Shown here: in pieces, positions 10,227-18,822 of the stretch
Numbering within the stretch: the first letter of the stretch is position 1
Layout of the letters: each line of letters begins with the position of its first letter
Assembly (NCBI RefSeq): GCF_023555055.1
Contig: NZ_JAMJPL010000010.1
Span: 1 to 48,134 of the forward strand
Length of the DNA stretch: 48,134 nucleotides
Reading direction: 5' to 3'
From: Marinobacter sp. ATCH36
GTDB lineage: Bacteria > Pseudomonadota > Gammaproteobacteria > Pseudomonadales > Oleiphilaceae
Made by a program: the position numbers and the translations under genes
Notes under the pieces: generated by a model
Told to the model about the DNA's origin: nothing
The model's database searches: none
What the model saw: only the letters and a program-made list of their open reading frames with translations

Positions 10227-11282
10227 ATGCTGATTCTCGGTATTGAAACCTCCTGTGACGAAACCGGTGTTGCCCTGTATGACAGTGAGCAGGGCCTGCT
10301 GGCGCACGCACTGTTCAGCCAGATTGCCATGCATGCCGACTATGGCGGGGTGGTACCGGAGCTGGCTTCCCGCGACCATGTGCGCAAGTTGCTGCCGTTA
10401 TGCGACCAGGTATTGGCGGATGCGGGCAAAGTTCGCGGCAATATCGACGGCGTTACCTATACGGCCGGCCCCGGCCTGGTGGGTGCGTTGATGGTAGGCG
10501 GCTCTGTCGCCCACGCATTGGGGTTTGCGCTGAGTGTGCCTGTGCTGGGTGTCCACCATATGGAAGGCCACTTGTTGGCGCCGATGCTGGAGGAGAATCC
10601 CCCTGCATTTCCGTTTGTCGCCTTGCTGGTGTCCGGCGGTCATACCCAGTTGGTGTTGGTCAAGGGTATCGGTGAGTATGAAATGCTGGGTGAGTCCGTG
10701 GATGATGCGGCCGGTGAAGCCTTCGATAAAACCGCTAAGATGCTGGGGCTGGACTATCCGGGCGGGCCACGAGTGGCTGCGCTGGCGGAGAAGGGCACGC
10801 CAGGCCGCTATCGGTTCCCACGCCCGATGACAGACAGGCCGGGGCTGGATTTCAGCTTCAGCGGCCTGAAAACGTTTACCCTCAATACCGTCAACGCGGC
10901 TCAGAATGCCGGTGGGCTGGATGACCAGACCCGCGCTGATATCGCCCTGGCTTTCGAGGCCGCGGTAGTGGATACCCTCACCATCAAGTGCCGCCGTGCC
11001 CTGGAGCAGACCGGCTGCAAGCGCCTGGTGATTGCTGGCGGCGTGAGTGCCAACAAACGGCTGCGGGCCGGGCTTGAGAAAATGACGGAAAAGCTCCGGG
11101 CAGGAGTGTTCTATGCCCGTCCGGAATTCTGCACTGATAATGGTGCCATGATTGCTTACGCTGGTTGCCAGCGCATGCAAGCGGGGCAACAGGATGGCGA
11201 CCGGATTGTGTCGGTACCACGCTGGCCAATGAACACGCTGCCGCCCGTCGGCGAACCCAGGGTAAATGGTCTGGTTGATTAG
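10227..11282 (+). CDS. tsaD: tRNA threonylcarbamoyladenosine synthase TsaD
   Basis: A 351-residue ASKHA-fold protein that transfers threonylcarbamoyl to A37 of ANN-reading tRNAs, working with TsaB, TsaE and TsaC. Visible motifs are GIETSCDETGVA at the amino end, HADYGGVVPELASRDH, the metal-binding HHMEGH near residue 110, VSGGHTQLV, ESVDDAAGEAFDK, LDFSFSGLKT and VIAGGVSANKRLR. The ATG at 10227 gives the standard family start. The ribosome site is weak: GGAG lies 15 bases away. Divergent from rpsU and followed by convergent plsY. Confidence 0.96.
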   Translation: MLILGIETSCDETGVALYDSEQGLLAHALFSQIAMHADYGGVVPELASRDHVRKLLPLCDQVLADAGKVRGNIDGVTYTAGPGLVGALMVGGSVAHALGFALSVPVLGVHHMEGHLLAPMLEENPPAFPFVALLVSGGHTQLVLVKGIGEYEMLGESVDDAAGEAFDKTAKMLGLDYPGGPRVAALAEKGTPGRYRFPRPMTDRPGLDFSFSGLKTFTLNTVNAAQNAGGLDDQTRADIALAFEAAVVDTLTIKCRRALEQTGCKRLVIAGGVSANKRLRAGLEKMTEKLRAGVFYARPEFCTDNGAMIAYAGCQRMQAGQQDGDRIVSVPRWPMNTLPPVGEPRVNGLVD

Positions 11283-11285
11283 GCG

Positions 11286-11879
11286 CTAGAAGCCAGGTTC
11301 CCGGCCTTGGGCCATGCGGATCAGGTTATTGCGGTGGCGCACCACGATCAGTATCGCCAGTAATCCGAACAATGGCAGGGTATCCGGCTCGATCAGCGCG
11401 CTGATAATCGGGCCGCTGACAATTGCCACAATCGAAGCCAGTGCGGAAATCCTCCAGCGCCACATCACCAGCGCCCAGATGGCCGCCAGCATCAGTGTGG
11501 TGACTGGCGCCAGTGCCAGCCCGGCCCCCAGAGCAGTCGCCACGCCTTTCCCGCCTTTGAAGCGATAGAACAGTGGAATCATATGCCCGGTTACCGCGCA
11601 CAGTGCCACCATGGCCTGGGAGAGAATGGTCAGGTCTGCCTGGTGGGCAAGCCATACCGGTAACCAGCCCTTGGCCGCATCCAGGAAAAGCGTCATTGCC
11701 GCTGGTGGCCAGCCGCCGGTGCGGTAGACGTTGGTGGCGCCAGGGTTTCCGGAGCCCAGCGCGCGCGGGTCTGGCAGCTGCCAGGCGCGGCAAACCGGCA
11801 GCGCAAACAGCACCGAGCCCGCCAGGTAGGCGAGGGTGCAGAGCAGGACTGTCAGTACCGGGTCACTCAGATAACTCAT
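11286..11879 (-). CDS. plsY: Glycerol-3-phosphate acyltransferase PlsY
   Basis: A 197-residue multi-pass inner-membrane enzyme that acylates glycerol-3-phosphate using acyl-phosphate, the first step of phospholipid synthesis. Family motifs are LAYLAGSVLFALPVCR in the first membrane segment, DPRALGSGNPGATNVYR, FKGGKGVATALG, and a basic end (VVRHRNNLIRMAQG). About five hydrophobic segments are seen. Its stop is 3 bases from the end of convergent tsaD, so no room remains for a terminator between them. Confidence 0.95.
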   Translation of the reverse strand: MSYLSDPVLTVLLCTLAYLAGSVLFALPVCRAWQLPDPRALGSGNPGATNVYRTGGWPPAAMTLFLDAAKGWLPVWLAHQADLTILSQAMVALCAVTGHMIPLFYRFKGGKGVATALGAGLALAPVTTLMLAAIWALVMWRWRISALASIVAIVSGPIISALIEPDTLPLFGLLAILIVVRHRNNLIRMAQGREPGF

Positions 11880-12039
11880 CGGCGGTGTTCACTGGCAAAG
11901 TGGTTAAGACGCAAAGACGCGTGCAGGTCATTTGTGAGAAAATGCCGACCCCGCGACGAAGCAGGTCAGAATTCACACAGTATCCGCTGCCTGCGCGTTA
12001 TTCAATCAGCAAAGAGTGGAAGCCCGGGAGAGCCATCCG

Positions 12040-12396
12040 TTGACAGATAGTGTACTGATTGAAGGTCTGGCTGTTGAGGCAGTTATCGGCGTGTATGACT
12101 GGGAGCGGGAGGTCAGCCAGCAGCTGCTGGTAGATCTGGAGATGGCCTGGGACAATCGCGTGCCCGCGGCCTCGGATGATGTCAGTGATGCATTGGATTA
12201 TGCGCAGGTGAGTGAAAGGGTTTCTGCTTACCTGGTCCAGGCTCAGCCTCAGTTGCTGGAAACCGCGGCCGAAGGCATTGCTGATTTGCTGCTGGATGAG
12301 TTCAGTGTGCGCTGGGTACGGCTGACGCTTCGCAAGCCTGGTGCTGTGCCGGCTGCAGCAGCTGTTGGGGTTAAGATCGAACGGGGGGGTCGTTGA
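12040..12396 (+). CDS. folB: Dihydroneopterin aldolase FolB
   Basis: A 118-residue protein that cleaves dihydroneopterin to hydroxymethyl-dihydropterin and glycolaldehyde in folate synthesis. It tracks E. coli FolB along its whole length: VLIEGLAVEAVIGVYDWER, LLVDLEMAWDNR, SDDVSDALDYA, ETAAEGIADLLL and RLTLRKPGAVP. I place the start at the TTG at 12040, since GGGAGA lies 8 bases before it; the GTG at 12016 would add eight residues without family similarity. Its stop overlaps the next ATG by one base, suggesting translational coupling. Confidence 0.93.
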   Translation: MTDSVLIEGLAVEAVIGVYDWEREVSQQLLVDLEMAWDNRVPAASDDVSDALDYAQVSERVSAYLVQAQPQLLETAAEGIADLLLDEFSVRWVRLTLRKPGAVPAAAAVGVKIERGGR

Positions 12397-12914
12397 TGGC
12401 ACGGGTGTATATCAGTATCGGCAGCAATATCGACCGGGAGCGTTACATCTCTGCAGCTCTTGACGCCCTGAATGACGGGTTTGATGACTTGCTAGTTTCC
12501 TCGGTATACGAAAGCGAGTCCGTCGGCTTTGACGGCTCGCCGTTCTATAACCTGGTGGTGGGAGTGGATACAGACCTGACCGTGGCCGAGCTCTCGGCCC
12601 GCTTCAAGCAACTGGAGGCGGACAACGGCCGACGCCGGGATGTCCCCAAATTCAGCGCCAGAACCCTGGACCTGGATATTCTTACCTACGATAACGAAAT
12701 TGGCAGGATCGATGGCGTGGAGCTTCCCCGGGGGGAGATTCTGAAGAACGCCTTTGTGTTGCTGCCGCTGGCGGAAATTGCGCCGGCCGACATTCATCCG
12801 ATCTGTGGAAAACGTTACGACGCGCTATGGCAGGCTTACGACCGCGACCAGAAGCTATGGCCGGTGAATTTCACCTGGCAGGGCCAGCTGATTTCGCGGG
12901 CCGCTGCCAGGTAA
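12396..12914 (+). CDS. FolK-like pyrophosphokinase (diverged paralog)
   Basis: A 172-residue protein of the hydroxymethyl-dihydropterin pyrophosphokinase family. The amino end VYISIGSNIDRE and the core ARTLDLDILTY fit, so the two metal-binding Asp (LDLD), the Arg before them and the Arg near GRRRD are all kept. The substrate loop of classical FolK (PLGPQDQP-like) is replaced by VGFDGSPFYN, and the RWGP motif by KFSA. A classical folK lies 4 kb away at 16390-16902, so this copy may have a changed role. Coupled to folB through TGATG. A similar folB neighbour is found in pseudomonads. Confidence 0.82.
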   Translation: MARVYISIGSNIDRERYISAALDALNDGFDDLLVSSVYESESVGFDGSPFYNLVVGVDTDLTVAELSARFKQLEADNGRRRDVPKFSARTLDLDILTYDNEIGRIDGVELPRGEILKNAFVLLPLAEIAPADIHPICGKRYDALWQAYDRDQKLWPVNFTWQGQLISRAAAR

Positions 12915-12929
12915 CTCCTCTTTCTGTTA

Positions 12930-14594
12930 TCAGGACGAGTGGTGTGAGCGGAACAGCCGGATCAGGTTGTCTGTTGAGCTGTCGCTGGGCTCGGAGCCTT
13001 CGGCGGTTTCCCCGGTGAGGCGGTCCAGAATGCCCTTGCCCATCTGCTTTCCCAGTTCCACGCCCCACTGATCGAACGAATCCACGTCCCAGATGATGCC
13101 CTGTACAAATGTGCGGTGTTCGTAGAGCGCGATCAGGGCGCCGACGGTTTCCGGTGTCGACTTGTCCATCAGCAGGGTATTGCTGGGCTTGTTGCCGGGG
13201 ATCACCTTGTGGGGTGCCAGTTTGTCGACTTCCTCGGCACTCATGCCCTCGGCTGCCAGTTCGGCTTTTGCCTCATCAAGGTTTTTGCCGGACATCAGCG
13301 CCCGCGACTGGCTCAGGCAGTTGGCGAACAGGGTAACGTGATGGCTGGCCACCTGGTTGTGGGTTTCCAGCGGAATGATGAAGTCCGCCGGAATCAGCCG
13401 GGTGCCCTGGTGTAGCAACTGATGGAAAGCATGCTGGCCGTTGGCGCCGACGCCGCCCCAGATTACCGGGCCGCTCTGGTACGTCAGCGGTTCGCCGTTC
13501 TGGGTCACGCTCTTGCCGTTGCTTTCCATGTCCAGTTGCTGCAGGTGCGCCGGCAGGCTGCGCAGGTAGTGGTCGTAGGGCAGGATGGTGTAGGTTTCCG
13601 CGCCCCAGAAATTGTTGTACCAAAGCCCGAGCATAGCCATTACCACGGGCAGGTTCTGCTCCAGCGATGCGGTGCGAAAGTGCCTGTCCATGGCGTTGGC
13701 GCCGGACAACAGGGCTCTGAAATTTTTCATGCCAATGGTAAGCGCTACCGGCAGCCCGATGGCGGACCATAGCGAGTAGCGCCCGCCAACCCAGTCCCAC
13801 ATCGGGAAGATGTTTTCTTCGGACATGCCAAACCTGACCGCTTCCGGTGTATTGGCGGTGACGGCCACGAAGTGCTTGGCGATCTGGTTTTCACTACCGC
13901 CGTTGTCCAGGAACCAGGCCCTGGCGACCTTGCTGTTCTCCAGCGTTTCCTGGGTACGGAACGACTTGGACTGAATCAGGAACAGCGTGGTTTCCGGATT
14001 GACCCGGCGCAGTACTTCGGCAATCTGGGTGCCGTCGATATTGGCTACATAGTGGCAGTTCAGCTGGCCGTGCCAGTAGGGACGCAGGGCCTCGGACATC
14101 AGCTTGGGGCCGAGGAAGGAGCCGCCGATACCAATGCTGACCACGTCCGTGAAAGGTTTGTTGGTATATCCCTGCCAGCGCTCGCTGAGCACCTCGTCCA
14201 CGAACTGTTCCATGCGGTTCAGGGTCTTTTCCACTTCTGGCGCAATATTGGCGCCATCCACCTGTACGGGTTCGCCACTGCTATCCCTCAGGGCCACGTG
14301 CAATGCGGGGCGTTTTTCCGTCACATTGATGTGGTCGCCGCGAAACATCGCCTCGGTTCGTTCCGGCACACCACAGCTTCTGGCCAGTGCCATCAGCCTG
14401 GCCATGGTGTCGTCGGTCATGCGGTTGCGAGAGTAATCCAGCGATAGGCCCCCACCGCTGATAAAGAAGCGGCTGGCGCGGTCAGGGTCGTCGCGGAACA
14501 GGTCCCGCATGTGGGTGTTTGCCAGCTCAGCCTGGTGCTGTGTCAGTGCCTGCCACTCGGGCCGGCTGGTGAGTGGAGCAGAGCCCTGGGACAT
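12930..14594 (-). CDS. pgi: Glucose-6-phosphate isomerase
   Basis: A 554-residue enzyme interconverting glucose-6-phosphate and fructose-6-phosphate. Signatures include SIGIGGSFLGPKLMSEA, the sugar-phosphate-binding QSKSFRTQET, the ESNGKS segment, GGVGANGQHAFHQLLHQGT with the catalytic His, and VELGKQMG with the catalytic Lys near the carboxyl end. AAGGA precedes the ATG. Last gene of the pcnB-folK-panB-panC-pgi run, 24 bases after panC. Confidence 0.97.
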   Translation of the reverse strand: MSQGSAPLTSRPEWQALTQHQAELANTHMRDLFRDDPDRASRFFISGGGLSLDYSRNRMTDDTMARLMALARSCGVPERTEAMFRGDHINVTEKRPALHVALRDSSGEPVQVDGANIAPEVEKTLNRMEQFVDEVLSERWQGYTNKPFTDVVSIGIGGSFLGPKLMSEALRPYWHGQLNCHYVANIDGTQIAEVLRRVNPETTLFLIQSKSFRTQETLENSKVARAWFLDNGGSENQIAKHFVAVTANTPEAVRFGMSEENIFPMWDWVGGRYSLWSAIGLPVALTIGMKNFRALLSGANAMDRHFRTASLEQNLPVVMAMLGLWYNNFWGAETYTILPYDHYLRSLPAHLQQLDMESNGKSVTQNGEPLTYQSGPVIWGGVGANGQHAFHQLLHQGTRLIPADFIIPLETHNQVASHHVTLFANCLSQSRALMSGKNLDEAKAELAAEGMSAEEVDKLAPHKVIPGNKPSNTLLMDKSTPETVGALIALYEHRTFVQGIIWDVDSFDQWGVELGKQMGKGILDRLTGETAEGSEPSDSSTDNLIRLFRSHHSS

Positions 14595-14618
14595 AATGGA
14601 ATCCTTTCGTCTGTGTGG

Positions 14619-15467
14619 TTAACGGGTGATAGACAGGTTGTCGATAAGCCGGGTAGTGCCGAGAAACGCTGCTACCAGAAGCGTCAGCTCGGTGTCGTCT
14701 GCATTGGCCGGCTTGAGAGTCAGGCTGTTGGCGATGTTGAAGTAGTCCGGACGCAGGCCGGCTTCGCTGAGTGCGTTGTTGGCTTCCTTTTCCAGCGCTA
14801 AAAAATCGCTACGGCCTTTTCGGATCTGTTCCGCCGTGTTGTTTAATGTGCGATAAACAATCGGTGCGATGGCGCGTTCGCCCTCGGTCAGGAAACCATT
14901 GCGGGAACTCTTTGCCAGTCCGTCATCATCGCGAACGGTCGGGCTGCCGATGATTTCGACCGGTATCATCAGGTCCCGGGTGAGTTTGCGGATAACGGCC
15001 AGCTGCTGGTAATCCTTCTCGCCGAAAACGGCGATGTCTGGCTGAACCATGTTAAACAGCATGGTCACCACCGTTGCCACGCCTTCAAAGTGGCCAGGCC
15101 TGCTGGCACCGCAATGGCCCTCACTGACTTCCGGCACGATAACGCGAGTGTGTCTTGCCAGCCCATCCGGGTAGATTTCCTCATTGGAGGGGGCAAACAC
15201 CAGGGTGCTGCCGGCGGCACCCAGCCGTTCCTGGTCCTCGATCAGAGTGCGCGGATAGGTGTCCAGATCTTCGCTGGCGCCAAACTGCATGGGATTGACG
15301 AAGATAGTGGTGACAACGATGTCAGCGGCTTCCCGTGCTTTTCTGACCAGCGAAATATGGCCTTCGTGCAGGTTGCCCATGGTGGGCACCAGCCCGATGC
15401 GCTTGCCCTGCTGGCGATAGCTGCGAAGCATGGCACGGAGTTCTTTCAGCGTATGTACGGTTCTCAT
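14619..15467 (-). CDS. panC: Pantothenate synthetase PanC
   Basis: A 282-residue enzyme joining pantoate and beta-alanine with ATP. It has the nucleotidyltransferase motif PTMGNLHEGHISLVR, TIFVNPMQF, GEKDYQQL with the ATP-binding Lys, and the KMSKS-like SSRNGFLT. Its ATG overlaps the panB stop by four bases (ATGA), so the two are coupled. panD, which supplies beta-alanine, is not adjacent. Confidence 0.97.
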   Translation of the reverse strand: MRTVHTLKELRAMLRSYRQQGKRIGLVPTMGNLHEGHISLVRKAREAADIVVTTIFVNPMQFGASEDLDTYPRTLIEDQERLGAAGSTLVFAPSNEEIYPDGLARHTRVIVPEVSEGHCGASRPGHFEGVATVVTMLFNMVQPDIAVFGEKDYQQLAVIRKLTRDLMIPVEIIGSPTVRDDDGLAKSSRNGFLTEGERAIAPIVYRTLNNTAEQIRKGRSDFLALEKEANNALSEAGLRPDYFNIANSLTLKPANADDTELTLLVAAFLGTTRLIDNLSITR

Positions 15468-16258
15468 GCCTTGAACGTATGCTCCTCGGAGGGGAATGTG
15501 CGGTCGCGAACAGCGGCCACGTAGGCTTCGATGGCACCTTTTACGGAGCCGGACTCGGCCAGGAAGTCCTTCACGAAACGTGGCTTGCGGCCGGTCGTCA
15601 TGCCCAACATGTCATGGACAACCAGTACCTGGCCGTCGGTGTCTGCGCCAGCGCCAATACCGATCACCGGTGCCTGAACGGCCTGGGTTATACGGGCTGC
15701 CAGTGGAGCAGGTACGCACTCCAGCAGAATAACATCCGCGCCCGCGGCAACCAGCTCACAAGCATGTTCGATCATCAGCTCGGCGTGCTTTTCATCCCGC
15801 CCCTGGACCTTGTAGCCGCCAAACTTGTTGACGAACTGTGGGGTAAGGCCCAGGTGGGCACATACCGGGACACCCCTTTCGCTGAGAGCATGAATGGTGT
15901 CTTTCATCCAGTCAGTGCCTTCCAGTTTGACCATGTGCGCGCCTGATCGCATCAGTTCCGCTGCGTTTTCCAGGGCAGCCTCGACTGTGCCATAGCTCAT
16001 GAAGGGCATGTCGGCCATGATCAGTGAACCGCGGTTGCCCTTGGCGACGGACGATACGTGATACACCATCTGGTCCATGGTAACCGGCAGGGTGCTGTCG
16101 TGTCCCTGCAGCACCATGCCGAGGGAATCACCGATCAGTATAACGTCCACGCCGGCCTCACTGACGATCTGAGCGAAGGTGGCATCGTAGGATGTCAGAA
16201 CGGAGAAGGTTTCCCCCTTCTGCTTGCGGTCCCGCAGGGTATTGATGGTAATAGCCAT
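15464..16258 (-). CDS. panB: 3-methyl-2-oxobutanoate hydroxymethyltransferase PanB
   Basis: A 264-residue TIM-barrel enzyme that makes ketopantoate from 2-oxoisovalerate and methylene-tetrahydrofolate. Motifs are SYDATFAQ, ILIGDSLGMVLQGHDST with the metal-binding Asp, MADMPFMSYG, AHMVKLEG, AHLGLTPQ and IGIGAGADTDGQVLV. First of the panB-panC pair; a 131-base gap separates it from folK upstream. Confidence 0.97.
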   Translation of the reverse strand: MAITINTLRDRKQKGETFSVLTSYDATFAQIVSEAGVDVILIGDSLGMVLQGHDSTLPVTMDQMVYHVSSVAKGNRGSLIMADMPFMSYGTVEAALENAAELMRSGAHMVKLEGTDWMKDTIHALSERGVPVCAHLGLTPQFVNKFGGYKVQGRDEKHAELMIEHACELVAAGADVILLECVPAPLAARITQAVQAPVIGIGAGADTDGQVLVVHDMLGMTTGRKPRFVKDFLAESGSVKGAIEAYVAAVRDRTFPSEEHTFKA

Positions 16259-16389
16259 AGAATCCTTGCCTTGTGTGTGAGTGCGCTAAAATCGGGCCCC
16301 AAAACTGAGCCAGATTATGCCGGCAATCTGGTCTCAAGGGTAATCCGGGGGTGTGTTTGTGGCAATAGCCTTACACCGAGCCATTGGTA

Positions 16390-16902
16390 TCAGCCGGGCG
16401 GGAGTGTCCGCGCCACCGGGGTGAGTTGCTGCAGGTTGTTGTCCGGGCATTGCTGTCTCAGGTCTGCAAGGCTGCGGCCGTCCGGTAGAACCCGTTCCGG
16501 GTCCAGGTCCAGGAGCGGCTGGAGAACAAAGTCCCGGTTGGCCAGTTCGGCGTGGGGAACTGTCAAACGGTCACTGATGATGGCTTCGTTGCCGTACAGG
16601 AGAAGATCCAGATCCAGCGTTCGTGGGCCCCAGCGCTGAATTCGTTCGCGTCCGTGGGCCAGTTCGATGGCCTGAAGCTGGTCCAGGAGATCCAGTGGTG
16701 TGAGTTCCGTGCGCAGCCAGGCCGCACCGTTGACGAAATCAGGTTGATCCTGTGGGCCAACGGGCCTGCTGCGATAGAAAGCCGATTGCGCCACCAGCTC
16801 GGTTTTGGGTAGCGCTGCCAGCCGGGCAACGGCGCCGGCCAACTGCGCGGATGGCTCCGCCATATTGCTGCCGAGCCCGATAAAGGCGTCTGTGGCCGCC
16901 AT
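16390..16902 (-). CDS. folK: 2-amino-4-hydroxy-6-hydroxymethyldihydropteridine pyrophosphokinase FolK
   Basis: A 170-residue classical FolK: AFIGLGSNMAEP at the amino end, the substrate loop FYRSRPVGPQDQPDFVNGA, then QRWGPRTLDLDLLLYGNE with the two catalytic Asp, and LTVPHAELANRDFVLQPL. It transfers pyrophosphate from ATP to hydroxymethyl-dihydropterin in folate synthesis. It starts 2 bases after the pcnB stop. Compare the diverged relative at 12396-12914. Confidence 0.96.
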   Translation of the reverse strand: MAATDAFIGLGSNMAEPSAQLAGAVARLAALPKTELVAQSAFYRSRPVGPQDQPDFVNGAAWLRTELTPLDLLDQLQAIELAHGRERIQRWGPRTLDLDLLLYGNEAIISDRLTVPHAELANRDFVLQPLLDLDPERVLPDGRSLADLRQQCPDNNLQQLTPVARTLPPG

Positions 16903-16904
16903 AG

Positions 16905-18251
16905 TCAGGCCTTCTTTGCAGGCTTCTTGCGGCGACGCTTTTTGGGGCCATCGCTGCCCAGCTGGGTCAGCATGCGTTCCTGGCCGCGCTCGTCTGCTTC
17001 CTGGAACTCAGTCCACCATGCGCCAAGCCCGGGTTCGATCTCGCCGGATTCTTCCCGAACCAGCAGAAAATCATAGGCCGCGCGGAAGCGCGGGTGAGAC
17101 ATGGTCACAAGCGACCGTTTGCCCTGGCGCCGGGGCAGGCGCATCTGCAGCTCCCAGATCTCCTTCATGGGGCCGGAGAAACGTTTGGGAATGGAAGTGG
17201 CCTGAACCTGACGCCCGATCACCTTGGCAATAGCCTGGTGCAGTGCCGGCTGAACCGGCTCGCCGTTATCCTGGCGTTTGCGCCATTCCGCCTGCAGGGC
17301 AGGCCAGAGCATTGCGGCAAACAGGAAGTAAGGAGTAACGGACTTGCCCTGGGCAATGCGGGCATCGGTGTTGCGCAGAGCCTTGCGCACCAGTTCATCA
17401 GGTTGGCCGTTGTCGATGGCCTGTACGGTTTCGGGAAACAGGGGTGCCAACAGGTTGTACTCGCTGAGCAGGTCATAGGTGGCTTCACCGTAGCCCGCAG
17501 AAAACAGTTTGAGTACTTCCTCGAACAGGCGGGCTGGCGGAATGTGCGTCAGCAATGGTGCCAGCTCGCGGATCGGGGCCTCGGTTTCCGGTTCGATATT
17601 GAAACCCAGCTTGGCGGCGAAACGCACAGCGCGAAGCATGCGCACCGGATCTTCCCGGTAACGGGTCTCTGGATCGCCGATCAACCGCATCTGGCGGTTT
17701 TCCAGGTCTTCAATACCGTTGGCGAAGTCCACCACGGTAAAGTCACGGATGCAGTAATAAAGGGCGTTGACGGTGAAGTCTCGGCGCAGGGCGTCTTCTT
17801 CCAGGTTGCCGTAGACGTTGTCCCGTAACAGCAGGCCGTGTTCGCTGGTCCTGCGGTCATCGTCATCATCATTGTCCTCATCCGCTTCCGCAGCGTTGCC
17901 GCGGAAGGTGGTGACTTCGATGACTTCACGCCCGAACAGTACGTGGACGATGCGGAAACGTCGGCCAATCAACCTAGAGTTGCGGAACAGCTCATGCACC
18001 TCTTCCGGGGTGGCACTGGTGGCGATGTCAAAGTCCTTCGGCTTGCCGCCGAGAAGAATGTCACGAACGCCGCCGCCTACCAGGTAGGCTTCATAGCCGG
18101 CATTATTCAGGCGGCTAAGCACCTTTTTTGCGGGCTCGCTGATAACCGAGCGGGAAACATTGTGCTGCTCCCGGGGGATTTCCCGGCGCTGGTAAGTACG
18201 GGGCTTTTTCTTCCCGTTTCCTGATACGTATGACAATAGTCGTTTAAGCAT
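16905..18251 (-). CDS. pcnB: Poly(A) polymerase I
   Basis: A 448-residue nucleotidyltransferase-superfamily enzyme that adds A-tails to RNA 3' ends and so marks them for decay. The catalytic domain has YLVGGGVRDILLG and KPKDFDIATSATPEEV, then RRFRIVHV and LRRDFTVNALYY. An acidic Asp/Glu insert lies near residue 125, and the carboxyl end is strongly basic, as in PcnB. It is more like PcnB than CCA-adding enzyme because of this basic tail and its length. The ribosome site before the ATG is weak. It follows the CrcZ-like sRNA gene. Confidence 0.93.
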   Translation of the reverse strand: MLKRLLSYVSGNGKKKPRTYQRREIPREQHNVSRSVISEPAKKVLSRLNNAGYEAYLVGGGVRDILLGGKPKDFDIATSATPEEVHELFRNSRLIGRRFRIVHVLFGREVIEVTTFRGNAAEADEDNDDDDDRRTSEHGLLLRDNVYGNLEEDALRRDFTVNALYYCIRDFTVVDFANGIEDLENRQMRLIGDPETRYREDPVRMLRAVRFAAKLGFNIEPETEAPIRELAPLLTHIPPARLFEEVLKLFSAGYGEATYDLLSEYNLLAPLFPETVQAIDNGQPDELVRKALRNTDARIAQGKSVTPYFLFAAMLWPALQAEWRKRQDNGEPVQPALHQAIAKVIGRQVQATSIPKRFSGPMKEIWELQMRLPRRQGKRSLVTMSHPRFRAAYDFLLVREESGEIEPGLGAWWTEFQEADERGQERMLTQLGSDGPKKRRRKKPAKKA

Positions 18252-18340
18252 TGAATTCCGTTATAGCGGTAAGCAAAAGCGAGAGTTTAACGGTTTGGAC
18301 GGGATTTGCACAGGTTGGAAAACTGCTGGGCCAAATAATC

Positions 18341-18370
18341 AAAAGGCGGATCCGTTTTCACGAACCCGCC
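18341..18370 (-). terminator. Terminator of the CrcZ-like sRNA
   Basis: The minus strand reads GGCGGGTTCG, a TGAAAA loop, CGGATCCGCC, then TTTTGATTATTT. This is a 10-bp stem (two G-U pairs) followed by a T-rich run, lying about 90 bases before the pcnB start. Confidence 0.8.
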
Positions 18371-18724
18371 CTGAAAGCGTTGACGATCTGCATTGTTTTT
18401 GTTTTTACCGGGATTTTTCTTCGTTTTTCTACCCCACTGTCAACCCCCAAATACAGGGGTTTCAGTAGTGCAAACGGAAAGCTTTGAATACACAGAGCAG
18501 TCAGAGACAACGGACGGGCCTTTAGGTAAATGCTGTGCCGTCTGTTCGACGATTCTTCTCCACATCTACAACCCGCACGTGCCATGGGACCACTAAAAAG
18601 CAAAGTACCCAAAACACTCAGTTCGCTCACGTTCCGTTTTTGTTTTTGTTACCGAACGTCTTCTACAGCTTTTTGTTCTTGTTGTTGGCGCTGTGTATCA
18701 CTGTTGTTTTTGTTGTTGTGCGCC
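18341..18724 (-). ncRNA. crcZ: CrcZ-like Hfq/Crc-titrating small RNA
   Basis: A stretch of about 384 bases between cbrB and pcnB, the same place as crcZ in Pseudomonas. On the minus strand it begins 10 bases past a sigma54 promoter and ends at a terminator. It contains at least five A-rich CA motifs of the type bound by Hfq with Crc, at about 18702-18719, 18671-18687, 18634-18651, 18414-18427 and 18393-18406. Two lie in predicted loops: the first inside a GGCGC/GCGCC stem (18687-18691 with 18720-18724), the third inside an ACGTTC/GAACGT stem (18629-18634 with 18654-18659). A further CCCC/GGGG hairpin lies near 18446-18461. CrcZ of P. aeruginosa is about 400 bases. Identification rests on position, promoter, motifs and length, not on a sequence match. 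Confidence 0.8.
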
Positions 18725-18732
18725 CTATAGAC

Positions 18733-18748
18733 TGCAGTCCGTGTGCCA
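18733..18748 (-). promoter_or_regulatory. Sigma54 (-24/-12) promoter of the sRNA
   Basis: The minus strand reads TGGCACACGGACTGCA. It has the invariant GG and GC at the exact spacing of the consensus TGGCAC-N5-TTGCA, with CTGCA in place of TTGCA. The predicted start is about 18722-18725. The upstream gene cbrB encodes a sigma54 activator. Confidence 0.85.
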
Positions 18749-18822
18749 GGTTTTGGAAATTGTTTATTAACAGCTAGTTAGTGTTTTTCAATCTTTTCCG
18801 AAGGGTACGTATAAGTCCGGAG

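Noticed and set aside
10398..11189. A 263-codon minus-strand frame opposite tsaD
   Set aside because: Antisense shadow of a well-conserved gene.
18358..18630. Short open frames on both strands inside the cbrB-pcnB gap
   Set aside because: They have low-complexity translations, no ribosome sites and overlap the sRNA stems; the region is better explained as non-coding.
18634..18719. Repeated GTT/TTTTG elements, at first sight a repeat array
   Set aside because: Spacing and sequence are irregular and lack CRISPR-like repeats; on the minus strand they are CA motifs.
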